64,000 nucleotides of DNA, taken from assembly GCF_030848805.1 (NCBI RefSeq), contig NC_092366.1, positions 17,798,620 to 17,862,619 on the forward strand, read 5' to 3'. Positions within the stretch are counted from its first letter, which is position 1, and each line of letters begins with the position of its first letter. Origin of the DNA: Temnothorax longispinosus. Its lineage: Eukaryota; Arthropoda; Insecta; Hymenoptera; Formicidae. A program made the position numbers and the translations under genes. Positions 46,925 through 59,150 of the stretch are shown piece by piece. Below the pieces are notes generated by a model. The model saw only the letters and a program-made list of their open reading frames with translations, was not told the origin of the DNA and ran no database searches.

Positions 46925-49900
46925 TCAAACTGACAGATTATGATTACCGTAAGTCAACGAATAATCTTTCTTTCTGTATAAAAAACTTGTCAACGCCGAG
47001 CGTAATTCCTTGTTAAATGCAAAGTAAATCCAAGGATTAACGCAACTCGTGAGACTGTTTAAGAGACTTAGAATAGTGAAGGCAGCTCCTGCAAATTATA
47101 ACACGTACAAGTACAATGAGATAAGAATTAATAAATAATTTAATGCCCTAGAGAAACATTAGATCCGAAAAATAAATACTGGGAAATTTCGTTTTCTACT
47201 CTCGCACATATATATATTTACACATTTGCCTATAATAATATAAATTTATAAATTAAGCCAATAATATATAATAATAAATTAATATTGTTATAAGCGTTAT
47301 GAATTGTGCAATCAATTAATTGTAATTTCATTAAAAAGATATTAATTAGAATTTTCGAATCGCTGAATATTATATAATGACCAATATCACTTTCTAATTA
47401 ATAGTATTTTTTAATTATACTATTACAATTTGTTACTGCATTTGATACTGCATTTGATACTGCAAAGATATTTACCAGTGACAAATGACGAAGTGGAAGC
47501 TTTAGGGTCCCACGTTGCCCATAGCTCACACCCGATAAAAGGGGTATTGGTGATGATGTATAAACTAACTACAATGATCATTTGTTTTACAGTATTGATC
47601 ATCGCCTTGGAGATAAGGGGATCTCGATTTCGTTGAAAAAAACTGGCCTTGTTACTTTTGTTGAGATCAACGACACCCGACATTTTACTGCTCGTCCATA
47701 TCGATACGCATATTCTCGTGTAAGTATATACGAGCACTATGAAGGGTAATAGGAACTGCGTAACACTGTACCTATAATTAAATCCAGACATCACATCGCT
47801 TAAGTCTATCGATATTATTAAACGCTACGAAAAAATATATATATTTTAAAATATAATGTAAACCATATGGATGAGTGGATATTACCAAGTAATATAAGCT
47901 CTCTCGCCATATTGCAGGTAAAAGGTGGCCCAACACTCCCAAACGCCGGGCGATATTTCCGTGTACGAGAATATAACAATCTAAAATTATTGAACGAAAA
48001 GAAATCTGTAATTTGCCGCAACAAAGATAACGACATTTACAATTGTCCGACAGCCGCGGGCCCGAGATACATTTATCAAAAACGTCAAGAAATTCGTGAA
48101 GCGCATAATGCATTTATAAGCGACAAGTTCCATACAAGCATTCTCATAAATTAGCGTGTCGACGCTATTGAATTTGCGCCCGCTGTCTACATAGGATAAA
48201 AATTAATATCTCAAGTAAACCGATTCACTCTCGGGCGCGAGGCAAGGTGGATCATGTGAACGGAATACATCTCACGGAGGTGCGAATTAAATTTTCAACG
48301 AACCTGCGGTACGCACAGTGTAGCGGCAAGCGCCCACGCCCCGTACACCATCATTTTCGATCTTCGAGATGTGATGCGGCAGTAACTGAAGGGGTGGCAG
48401 ATGGCATAATACCTGTCCATCGCGATCACCGTCAGGATATAGGAACTGAGATACAGGCCGAACGGCTGTCCGAATTTGATCAGTTTACAGAGCACCGCTC
48501 CACCCTGAAATCTGACGGTCGTACCATCAAATTTGTTTAATCGCGCTGCTCTAGATGAGAGCAGATTTCTGCGATAGAACTTTACACAAATTTGTACGTC
48601 AGAGATACGTCGAAGTTGTGTATAAAAAAGGTCAAATGGATAAAAATGCGAATATAAAGCGTAGATGATAGAGAAGTTTAGGTTTGATCTTTGATTGAGA
48701 TGATATTTTTTACAATATTTAGAACTAATATTAACAGGCCAATATCGGGTTGGAAATACCTATTCGATAACTAAAAACTGTCTCATATATTTATAGTGTA
48801 TTACATCGCGATTGTTATTTACCTCTGTTATTTGCTTCTCAATATTATTGGAATCGTGCCAAGTTTATATTTGTGTGAAAACAATAAAGTATTTACGGTA
48901 AGATTTTGATTAAAATGGCAGATGATATTGGGCAGTGAAAGCTAAACGTTAGAGAGACTCCTGTCTGGATTAATCCTATCATACATCATATCTCGATGGA
49001 TAAATATAATTTTCTAACATCAATCAAAGTGTCAATATACACGATTATGCTGGGAAAAATACAAAGTGCTCTTTTTAAGGTCCGTCCTGATTTTAGAACT
49101 TTTAGATGGTTATTCGCCGATGGTTAATCGCGACGCCGTCAATCATTGATTAAGCTTGACTCAAAAAAGATTTCTGATTTATTTTAGTCATTATATGTAT
49201 TATACATGTATACATCACGTATTCTTTCATCAAGAGCTATAAATATCAACTTTAAAATTTATTTTGCCACTTTTGTTTCTTTCACACTGGCTCTAAAATA
49301 TGTGGTTCTCCACAACGAAAAATATCATTACAGTTAAAAGAAACTCTTCACCGTTCGAGTATATAAATCAATTAATATTCCTTTCTCTCTCTTTCTCTCT
49401 CTCAAAAAGTCGAAAAGTATTTAATTAATTTTCTTGTTTCTAAAGATTTCTAATATGTATTATATTTATAATAATTTCACCGTGTAATGTACATACAATA
49501 GATATGCGAAAGTTATATAATTTCGATAAATTTTATTACATTCTGCGATTAGTTTTCTGCCCAATTTCTCGTAGCAACTTTTTAAATGTCCAGATTTAGG
49601 TGATATAGATAATTCAAACACTTGGATTCGAGTAATCAAATAATCATTGTTTTGCATAGCTAGATATTATTTTAATATTTACGGTTCCCGTACCATCTTT
49701 TCAAATGCGTTTTTTTTTTTAATATAAAGTAATTGAATAAAAGAAGTGGTACCAGTGCGCTATCATAGTTGACATCGTATGTTGTTGCAGATAAACAAAC
49801 GCGCTCGGTGTACTTCCTGCATATCGCCTTCGACACGAATTTACGCATTGGTCAACGAAAGCTCATTAAAGAATCACAAGGTTAGCCGGAATGACAATGC

Positions 49901-50191
49901 AGCTTACCTGAACGTTATGTCCCAGGCGAGCTGCGGCAGAACGTCGAGCAGACCCGTCAACAGGTCGGCCACGCTCAGGTGCAAGATGAAGAAGTACATC
50001 CTGGTGAACTTTCGTCGCTGATAACGCCGCCGGATGTAAAGGGCCAGCAGGACCAGGGCATTGCCGAGGAGGGTGATGAGGAATATGCTGGTCAGAACCG
50101 CGATTTCCCACCTGGCGAGGTACTCGTCCCTCGCGTCGTCCGCCGACTCCGAAGACGACGTCAACGACGAGGAATTAAAATCCTGCGACAT
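46925..50191 (-). CDS. Inotocin (oxytocin/vasopressin-like) G-protein-coupled receptor, five coding exons
   Basis: Minus-strand exons are 50191-49908, 48511-48304, 47980-47886, 47771-47476 and 47088-46925, in phase, totalling 1047 bp or 348 residues. Rhodopsin-class hallmarks: GN in helix 1 (LITLLGNALVLL), LSVADLL in helix 2, a Cys103-Cys180 disulfide pair, DRY at about 127-129 (AMDRYYAICHP), and NPWIY in helix 7 (SCVNPWIYFAFN). Subfamily marks shared with vasopressin/oxytocin receptors are VLPQLAWDITFRF, ECWATFYLQYGERAYITW, and SRRSKMMVY after helix 3; the last argues against the related CCAP receptor. The N terminus has NSS glycosylation sites. The C tail is short and ends GNHNLSV. The first ATG is at 50191; an upstream ATG at 50244 opens a 27-codon uORF that overlaps it. 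In insects this receptor is linked to water balance and behaviour, and it is present in ants but reported missing from honeybee. Confidence 0.88.
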
Positions 50192-50244
50192 ATCTCCGAA
50201 GCACTCCTCTCGTGCGCGATTCTCCCGACCCACCGCCTCGTCAT
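50161..50244 (-). promoter_or_regulatory. Upstream ORF overlapping the inotocin receptor start codon
   Basis: An ATG at 50244-50242 opens a 27-codon arginine-rich frame (begins MTRRWVGRIAHERS) that ends with TGA at 50163-50161, past the receptor ATG at 50191 and in a different frame. If transcribed in the 5' UTR, it would reduce receptor translation. Confidence 0.5.
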
Positions 50245-53227
50245 TTAGCCGATACTCGCCCGACGAGGGAGAGAAAAAATAAAAAAAGAAGAGAGGAAGA
50301 AAAAGAAAAGAGAAACTCCGGAGATCGTCCGTGCGAATCCACGCCTGCTACGAGCGCGCGACGTGAAACTCGTGCGATTGAATATTTATACGGTATTTCC
50401 GGTATTAACGGTAGCGTGACAACGCTCGTTCTCCGACGCGACGACGCGGAATGCCTCTTCTGGGAGGTGTCATCGCGAAACGCACCGATCGGAATCACGT
50501 GGAGGAAAAAAACGCGGTTGGAGCGAAATTCGCGTGGAGGCACCGACGTAATTCGTAATTGACGCGGTTTCTACGCAAAAACTGCGCAAATAGTCTCGTT
50601 GATACCCGCGAACTACGCGAGTTTCGCGCAACGTCGACACTGCGCTCTCGGCCCGACCGCGTCGCGCTTTGCCTCGTATCGGCCAAGGCGCAGTGGAAGG
50701 ATCGAGTCCGACTGGAAGGATCCGAGGAAAAACAGCGTTACGTGATGAGGGTATATAAAATCGTACGTAGATTACACGTGCGTGTACATGATTGAGCTTC
50801 TTTTCTTTTCGACTCGCTGAATTGATCGCCCGGCAACCAATGGAAAGTTCCTCGTTGGATATTCAACGCAATTCCGATGGTCTAAAAAAAGCGTCTCAAC
50901 CGTTGACCGTATTATTATACTGCGAGACAACCCAAATTGACGTTCCATTTCGAAATGAGCACGATAATTTCAGGCAATGCGAGAGATTATCATCAAACTG
51001 TTGTTTGAATAAATGAGAATCTTCGATGTTGTATATTGGTACTTTACCTAAAATCACTGTGTCAACATGATGTTATGCTAAACGATTTTAATAATTATGA
51101 AGATGATTGTAATATCATTGTCCATTACTTCTATTTCTATATCGCACTTAAACGTATCGGTTATGTTAACAAGACTGATCTTTAAATGGAATTCTTTGCC
51201 AGAGGGTGAAATGGATTACAGGAATGTGATTATAATATGAAATAGACGATCAGCTTTATTTTCCATTAATTATGATAATATCTGTAGACTAATCACAGGC
51301 AATAGCATTATAAAGAAGATCATGAATCCCGTGCTAATTATACAAATCGAAGATATTCTGGAGAATTTAGCAACTTCTTATTAATTTTTGTATGTAAGAT
51401 TGATAAATAACAAAATTTTTCGATGAAATATTTTTCATCGACAAACTTCGCATCTATATGTTATTTTACTATTTTTTAAATGAAATTTAAACCACAAAAC
51501 ATGTGCGTGTAACTTTACTTTATAGAATTCAGTAGAACAAAAATATTTTCATGTTCATAATCGTTCATAATTATGTTCAACTCGAAAGTAAATTTTCTTT
51601 AAAAAATAATCGTATCTCTCGCAGAAGTACGTAAACATTTGATGATTTATACGCTTCGAATGTATCTATTTCTTGCATGACGCGTGGAAGTCGAGTTATA
51701 ATTATATATTTCAATTGAAGCAAACGTTCTTATGATAATTATACGATAATATGATGTTGTCCTGTCTGTCCAGTTCATAGAAATTTGCCGCTAACGATTC
51801 TCCTATCGATTAATTATAATTATCGCACGGAAGCCACGAGGCATCGATACTCGTCAAGTGCGTGGTGCAATCTCATCGTATCGTCGAAGACGCTCTGCCA
51901 TTGTTTACGGCGGTATCGAACTACATTAAAGTGCACGATGCACTTTTTTACGACGAGTTATTTATCGCATTCTCTCGTCAAGGTTTCGCTAAAACGTCCC
52001 GCAAAAAGCGTCATTCTTCGGCGCGTGAAGCGACAAGCACAATCTTGGTAATTCGTTTTGACTCGCGGCAAAAATGAGCGGATCTCTATATCGACTGATT
52101 ACGAATTGAGATTATTTATAAATTCATGCATTTCATTCCAAGCTAGAAGGCACGAATATTATGAGTCAATCGACGCTATAAATATTGACGAGAAATGAAA
52201 AAGAACAACGCAACTCAACTTGTTAAAGTAAAATATATTGATTGTAGTTAAAGAAACACCAAAAAAACTGTATCGTTATGTCACAAGTTAAGAGAAACAT
52301 AATACGCAATGATATGCTATTCTTAAAAAAAAAAGGTAATTTTAGGTATTATCGAGTATCATGTTCGCATACTTAAATATGCATTTATGTGCTTGTCTTT
52401 TTTGTCAAAGTAATTTACACTTTTTGCACGAGAAGAAAAAAAATCGGTATCAATGTTACGCTTTGCTTTCAGCCGTAGAAACACAACATCTTTTTGTTAG
52501 CGCTTTTTAATCCGTCCGGCGAGAGACAACCGCGCGAGCATGACTCGATGATTGACTCGCGGCCGGATAGCTGTGTAGCTGTATAATTAATTAGTGAAAC
52601 GCAATCTCGATGTAAATGCGTTCATGTGCGTCGGTTAATGATCGAGCGACAATGTCGAGCGAGCTGGGCGTGATCGCGACAGCTTCGGACGTTTGTTTGA
52701 TCAAGGTGTGTACTCGGCTCGCGAGTTTATTATGCGCCGTATGGCATTGAATGGTTAAACAGCCCACTTAAATAGGCGTATATGACCCCGGCGGGTCGCG
52801 AAAGACGAGTGAGCTGAAAGATCTTGACACGTTAATTACAAACAATAACGCGTTTGAAGCTCAGATATTAACTCGTTTTTTCTCTTTAAGTTGATCATTA
52901 TTACAAGATTTTCGCGGAAGCGTATTTCGCGATAAATATAAGTAGATACAAGTAAGTCAGTATTTTTACATCGGCAGTTTAGTATTTCTCCTCAATTTCT
53001 TATATTTAACTCCATATCTTCGCCTTAATCGCTTTTAATTAAAGAAAAAGAGAATAAATAATGTAGTCAATTTTTTTTAAAAGAAATTTTCCGTGTGCCG
53101 CTATATTTTTTCATATTTTATATGTAATCTCTCTCGGAGAGATGCGGCGCTACGATTCAACATCGTTGCTTACGATGCGTCACAGCGCATCTTTTTCGAC
53201 CAATGAATAATGATGTCAGACCAGGCT

Positions 53228-53319
53228 GCGTTCAGAAACATCACCCGAAGTGCTAAAAATCTATAGTCCACATAACATATGCTGTGCAGGATTTTCATTC
53301 GGGTGATGTTTCGGAACGC
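53228..53319. repeat. Hairpin element with about 22-bp inverted arms
   Basis: GCGTTCAGAAACATCACCCG (from 53228) is inverted at 53298-53319 with one or two mismatches. The loop is about 47 bp. Probably a small MITE. Confidence 0.75.
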
Positions 53320-53471
53320 GCCCCTAGGGCCCGGCAATCATCCCGGCACCACTTGCTCCTCGGATCGCAGCGCGGAGTAGTGCACGAATCGACGGCGGTT
53401 TAGATTACGAAGAATTGTGACACATCGAATCATTTAATACATTTGCTTCACGGAATTAATACGGATCGGCA

Positions 53472-53511
53472 TCCGTATTATATACCTCGTATATCCGTAT
53501 TATATACCTCG
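53472..53511. repeat. Tandem duplication, period 22
   Basis: TCCGTATTATATACCTCG occurs at 53472-53489 and 53494-53511. Confidence 0.85.
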
Positions 53512-53859
53512 GCAGGTATATCGCATTCGATAATACTCTCCATTACATTCTTTCGGATGATTGGTCTCGTAGCGAGACGCTTTTCGAATCTCAACCGCCA
53601 ACTTGACTCGCGTCGTGTCGCGCGCGCTTCGGAATGACGTCACACGGCACACGGACTTTCGGGGATAAAGGAGCGGACCGTGAGTCGCGTGACGCCGCGA
53701 CGTATTAATTAACGATCGCAGCCTCTATTAACGCCGTACGTTTAACTAATTCGTATTTCATCGTGTCTCGATATTTGGCGATCGTGGGTGACAGACCCAG
53801 TGTTCATATTGTTCATAAATCGACGATTTGATTGCAGTTAACCAAAATCGCCCGACAAG

Positions 53860-54263
53860 CAGCAAGCGTAGCGACGCCGCGCCGCGACGTTGGCGTTGCT
53901 CCTGGCGCGTGAAGTTGGCCGCGCGATTTACGAAATTCTCTCCGCCATCTTAGCGTCTACCTGCGGGACATCGCGAGTCGACGGGCGTCGAGCGGATCGT
54001 ATAGAAAGGTTCTCGTAGCTTCTCCGACGTAATTCTTCCGTCGCCGTGTGATTAAGTACGCTCCGCGTCGCGAGATTAATTCCGGGAGTGCCGTGCATAG
54101 TGTCGAAAGTGTCGCGCGATCGTAAATGACGATATTTTCGTGCGTGAACGAGTCGAGGGAACGAGTGAGCGAGTGCGTCGACGGAGACGTGACATCGGAG
54201 AAGGACCGGTGGAGAGGAGGAGGGGGCCTGGGAGGCATCGGGCGACGGCGGAGCGACCGTGGG
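53860..54263 (+). promoter_or_regulatory. CpG-rich promoter and first exon of a gene continuing to the right
   Basis: A sharp GC/CpG-rich block ends at a strong donor (GTGAGT at 54264). A short exon (54591-54638) with its own good acceptor and donor follows. The first exon has an ATG at 54126 opening 46 codons to the donor in phase 0, so it may be either coding or 5' UTR. The window ends before any recognisable domain. Confidence 0.45.
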
Positions 54264-54638
54264 GTGAGTATAATTATGGTATTCGTTTTATTTTGCTGTC
54301 CCGTCAGTCCTGTGGCGGATTCCGCCACTTTCGCGATTTAACTCCGGCGCAATTTCGATCGGAATTCGATCTCCGCATATGCGACGAAAGATATATGTCG
54401 CGAACGTCGCTTCTGTCTTAAGGCCATTCTACAATACGTCGCGAATGCTCTGCGCGGTGCGTTTGCGACGTATTGTAGAACGGCCCTTATTCGCACGGTC
54501 GTAATATTACTTAACAATTTTCACGAGCGATAATTATTTACTATTGACTCTTGGACGCTGCTTTAATGTAAATATATTTTTATGTTACAGATCAACGCAG
54601 GGTTTACAACTTACAACTCCGCTGTTGCGCATCGGCCG
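54126..54638 (+). CDS. Possible N-terminal coding exons of an unidentified gene
   Basis: Exon 54126-54263 (begins MTIFSCVNESRERVSE, then Gly-rich) joins in phase 0 to exon 54591-54638 (INAGFTTYNSAVAHRP), giving 62 open codons. The acceptor (TATGTTACAG) and donor (CCG|GTGAGT) of the second exon are good. With no family match, both exons could equally be 5' UTR. The rest of the gene would lie beyond the window or in undetected exons. Confidence 0.25.
54422..54485. repeat. Hairpin element with 24-bp inverted arms
   Basis: GGCCATTCTACAATACGTCG (from 54422) is inverted at 54462-54485 with about two mismatches. The loop is about 16 bp, in the intron between the two putative exons. Confidence 0.8.
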
Positions 54639-54670
54639 GTGAGTGATTTTTTTTAATTTTATTTCAACGA

Positions 54671-55057
54671 GGCAGTGGATTTGTAAAAATTATATTACGT
54701 AAAGAAAGTGTATGTATGAGAAATGAGATATAAAAGAGTTAGGCTCCCCTATCCATTTCGAGGCAATAGATTATAATATAATTATTTTATTTGTGATATA
54801 TTTATATATTTCTCAGTCTTTAATGTTTTAATTGTTTTCTGTAATAACTGCAGGAATAAATAATATATTCAGATATTTCATGAGATTAAGTAATACAGAG
54901 CACTTTACAGCTACATTAATTATCATTTTAAATACAAATTCTGATATAGCGCCTAATAATTGTTAGAAAAAGATTGTTTATAACTCTTAATAATAATATC
55001 TCATTTCTCATACATACACTTTCTTTACGTAATATAATTTTTACAAATCCATTGCCT
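54671..55057. repeat. Terminal-inverted-repeat element (about 390 bp, 61-bp arms)
   Basis: The arm 54671-54731 is the reverse complement of 54997-55057 with about one mismatch (GGCAGTGG against GGCAATGG). The interior is AT-rich with no frame, and AAGAGTTA next to the arms extends the pairing. It is a non-autonomous DNA transposon, probably recent given arm identity. Confidence 0.85.
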
Positions 55058-58000
55058 AGAAAAGATTTTTATAATTGATGTGAATAAAACTGAGCACACA
55101 CATGTGCCTGGTCAGCCTATTCTCGTTCCATTCCGCCACTCATATTGCCGAGAATCCGAGGCCTCATTCTTATCATTGCTTTCGACCGGTGTCGCGCGTA
55201 ATTGACTCCGGGAGGCAATCGATGCCCGTTCGATTCTCATATAACTTACTCCACTATATCGTCGACGCATTACCCTGCCTCTCGATCGACTGTATAAGAA
55301 GGAGGGTTCGCGCGATATCTTTACGTTTCCCTCGTGCCTACGGCCGGGCGAATCGGTGCCCCGTGCCGGCCCGGTCTTTTCGCCGGCGCAGCAAGTAAAG
55401 ACGTTTATCATTGTCGACGCCGCTCGTCGCCTCGGCGTCGTTCACGGTTATTACGGGTTATGAGCGTCGGTGGGAGGCGCGCACACGCCGCCGGTCGATA
55501 TAAAGGGAGAAAGTGATGATCTCGAGCGCCGCGCGCTGGAAAAGCTTCATAAAGTAAATTACTATGTGCCGCACGTACATCTTATGAGGATTAAGGAGGG
55601 ACGTATCAAGAAAGATCTCCGCCAAGAAAGGTCGACGTGGATTTTACCTTTCTCTTTCCCCTTTCATTTCATTCCCGACGTAGCCGCTCGAGAGATGCTT
55701 GAAAATCACGATGCTTCCTCCGGCCGGTGTATCTCCCTTCCCCCCCTCCCCCCCCGGCTCGGCTGTACGCTCTCGCCGATAAAGAGGGTGGACCGAAGGT
55801 AAGGGGGCCAAAACTAAGCGGAGTAACTCGTATAGATTACAACGTTAAGCGTCTGATAAATTCGACGTCGGGCTTCATTGGAATTTTTCTCGCGTAAGGA
55901 CGCCGGAATTTTGCGAGACGCTCACGGCTTTATTCTCTCGCCGAGGATTTGCGACGGCTGTATGCGAGACATCTCCTTTACCGTGGGTAAATTCGAGCAA
56001 TTTATAGTCTGTCTCGTTGCTATTAAGATGCAAACAAAAGATTTGAGAATAAACCTCGTTGGTCGAACTCGAAGCAGAAACGTTTCGAGTTTCAAGTTCG
56101 AACGGAGCTGACAGGTCCGTCTGTTCGATTGAATAGAAAACTGAGCGATTTAATTGTTGGGATATTAAAAAAAAGTTTAAGTAAAGATAATATATAAAAA
56201 TATGAAAAAATAAATGGCTTTTGTCTGCTTCTTTTTGTCTTATTTAAACAAACAGTTCGAATTGTTTGACTGTATTTTTTAGATTTGAACAATTTAAAGT
56301 GACCGGGAGGATATTTATTCGTATTTTTATACAGTCACGATCGTTGATTGATCAATAAAAAAAACGCTATTTATATATGTATATTCGATATTTCTTGTAA
56401 TAATACAGAATTGCTCGTATTGTATCGCGTATTTATTTAACGGCGTAAATAATTTTATGTAAAGACAGTGTCAAAATTGTACGGTAAATTAAAATTAGAA
56501 GCGTTTGTTTTTAAAATCATCATATCACATCGATTATTACTCTCTCGCGAACAATAGTTCGGTGCAAGCAAGGTATTTAAGTATTTCTCGTTTTTTTTTA
56601 TCCCTTATGCAACTTTTTACATTAAAATAAATATCTCTATATATATATTTCGGTCTTTCTGAATGAGCGTTATTCCACGACAGTAGCTTTGAAAAGCTTA
56701 AGTTTTATTAGTTTCTGTATAAACGCTGCAGAAAGTGAATCATGATAAACGCAAAGTTTCATATTTATAAGGAGTTTCTGTCTGTTGTACGTAAATATCA
56801 TTAGCAGCCGGATGTCCGTATCGACAAGCGTGTTTGGAAGTATATTATTGACGATGGAAGTTAAATCAAACGTCGCGTTTGTCTCGGTAAAATGATCTCG
56901 CCGAATTATCTATAGCACTGTCTGATGTAACAAAGTTTGACATCCAATAGGTACATGTCTCGAAATAACGATGTTATCGTGCTGTCTTTCGTTTCGCGCC
57001 GTTTGACTCGTCATAATGATGTTAAATTAGAAACCAATAAACCAAGTTCGACATCTTGTCACGTTCATCTATAAGATCAATGCTTGTGACTTTTTTTTGT
57101 TTCATCGCAAAGCGAATTGCTCGCATGGATTTTCTTACGCCGCGTAAAAGTCACGCGTGTCCTCGGATTATCCCGTTCTTAACGTTTTACCTCTCGCGTG
57201 CATGTGGTGCGTGCATGTGGTGCGAGGTGGCTCGAGACTCGGGCGTTTTATAAGACATAATTAATCGCAAATACGAGAAAGGTACGCGAACGTAGTAAAG
57301 GTGACGGCGGTGGAGGAACTAAGGACGATGGCAAATATTGACAGATAAAAGAAGAGACCGGACCGGGGAGGGCTCGCGACATGGCTGTGTGTGCAGTTTA
57401 ATATTAAGGCTAGACTTTCCTCCGCAATCCCTCGGAATCTACCGGCGCGTTCTCGACTGTATTCTCCCCATTGAACCTGGTGCGCGCGTACTCAATACGC
57501 GATTTCCCCCCGTAAAACTTTTAATTACGAAGACTGGAATTAATTTCGCGCCGTGACGACAGCTACGTATAAAATGATCGTTAGATTATAATAAAGCAGG
57601 CGTATTCTCGTGTCGCCGTCTCGATTATTGATCGCCAGAATAGCTACATGGCTGGCTTTTGAATGCACATATTTCTACTGGAATATATTACGCGCTAGGA
57701 TTATTGCGTCCATAAACTGGATGATTGACTAACAACCTGGATGGCATAATTATATTAGCGATTTTTGTCCATCGATAGAGATGTCTCACGATCTTGAGTA
57801 TATAATGTGTGTTTAATTTACCTTACTTCTGATATTAGTCACAAATTATTAGTTAGTCATTAAAAATTTTAGTAATAAAGTTATTTAATTTTCTTCTTTC
57901 CTTTTTATAAAGATCTGTCGGGCAGTTTTCAATCATATTTTCTTGCAATCACATTTCCCGTTTACGTTCCATGATCAAGCGTAAACATTGCGCCGTTACG

Positions 58001-58818
58001 AAGTTTTTCCGCAAGATGCTCCTCGCCTGTCCCATGGGCTCTAATTTCAGACTCTTACTTAACTTAAGTTAATAGGACTACGGTTAACAGAATATATACA
58101 CATAGAGAAACAGAGGGAAAAGTTTTTATTTTGCGTTGTTATGGCATCAATGAAATCTGTGCGGTAATTGATCGCGAAAGAGCTAAAAGTATTTCTCGCG
58201 ATTAACGAAAGTATTGTTCGCGCATAACGAAGCAGAAGCGTGACATATGCGTCGGCCGAATATAAACTCGAATACCGTTATCGTGATTTCACGGAGCACG
58301 GAGCTACGGGGCGGAGGTGTGGCTAATTAGATAACTCCGCTAAACTTCACGTATTTTAATAATTTCAACCGAGATTCAATAGAGAGGCCGCCGCGCAATA
58401 ATAAGCACGCTTATAGCGCGCGGCGCGCATTCGCGTTCCGGTTGATGACGGATCTCGTGCTCACACGCGAGGCAACTAAATTGGCCAAAGTTACTGTGAA
58501 TTTCACGCCCCGGTGTAAAGCAGCTCGGAAGGAAAATTAAAGAGGATGCGACTGTGTGCCGGGGAGCGAAGCACGCAAGAAGCGGACGAAGAAAACGTAG
58601 CGCTGTAATTTCGCGCTTGGTAAGCTCCTCTAGACAGACCACGACGTACTCGCACGACTCGGCGTCGGACTCGGCAAAAACCGGTTTAGTAACCGAGGTT
58701 TAATTGTCTGTCTTCGAAGGTCTAATAGTTCTCTCTCTCGCGCCTGTCTTAATCAGATAACGAAGAAAATTAATTGTAAATCGCGCTACGATTTCTTTCG
58801 CGTTTATCACGAGCGGGA

Positions 58819-58821
<3 letters not shown>

Positions 58822-58860
<39 letters not shown>
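58822..58860. repeat. (CT)n microsatellite
   Basis: About 19-20 uninterrupted CT units. The complementary GA run lies 220 bp downstream. Confidence 0.97.
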
Positions 58861-58863
<3 letters not shown>

Positions 58864-59078
58864 TAAATTAAACGGATGAGATCAACATTAATTAGAACAA
58901 TAGAATTAATTATTACTCAAGTTATATTACTTATATTATTAATGAGATCTTGCTACATTGATAAAGAAGATAATTATGACCGAGGCGCCGTTAAAGATGG
59001 TTAAATCTTCTGAATATATAGTTACTCGTGGAGCAGTATAATTGTTTGTAGTTTAATTCGTGATCTTAATAAAAAAGC

Positions 59079-59080
<2 letters not shown>

Positions 59081-59143
<63 letters not shown>

Positions 59144-59150
59144 AAGAGAA
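59081..59150. repeat. (AG)n microsatellite
   Basis: About 26 uninterrupted AG units followed by a slightly interrupted purine tract. It is potentially a GAGA-factor binding tract. Confidence 0.97.

Larger units (their letters stand above)
50245..53940. other. Upstream region of the inotocin receptor; no gene seen
   Basis: GC-richer, purine-rich sequence to about 50750 is the probable receptor promoter and 5' UTR; frames of about 100 codons on both strands there have no family. 51000-53100 is AT-rich with nothing identified. A hairpin element lies at 53228-53319 and a 22-bp tandem duplication at 53472-53511. Confidence 0.45.
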
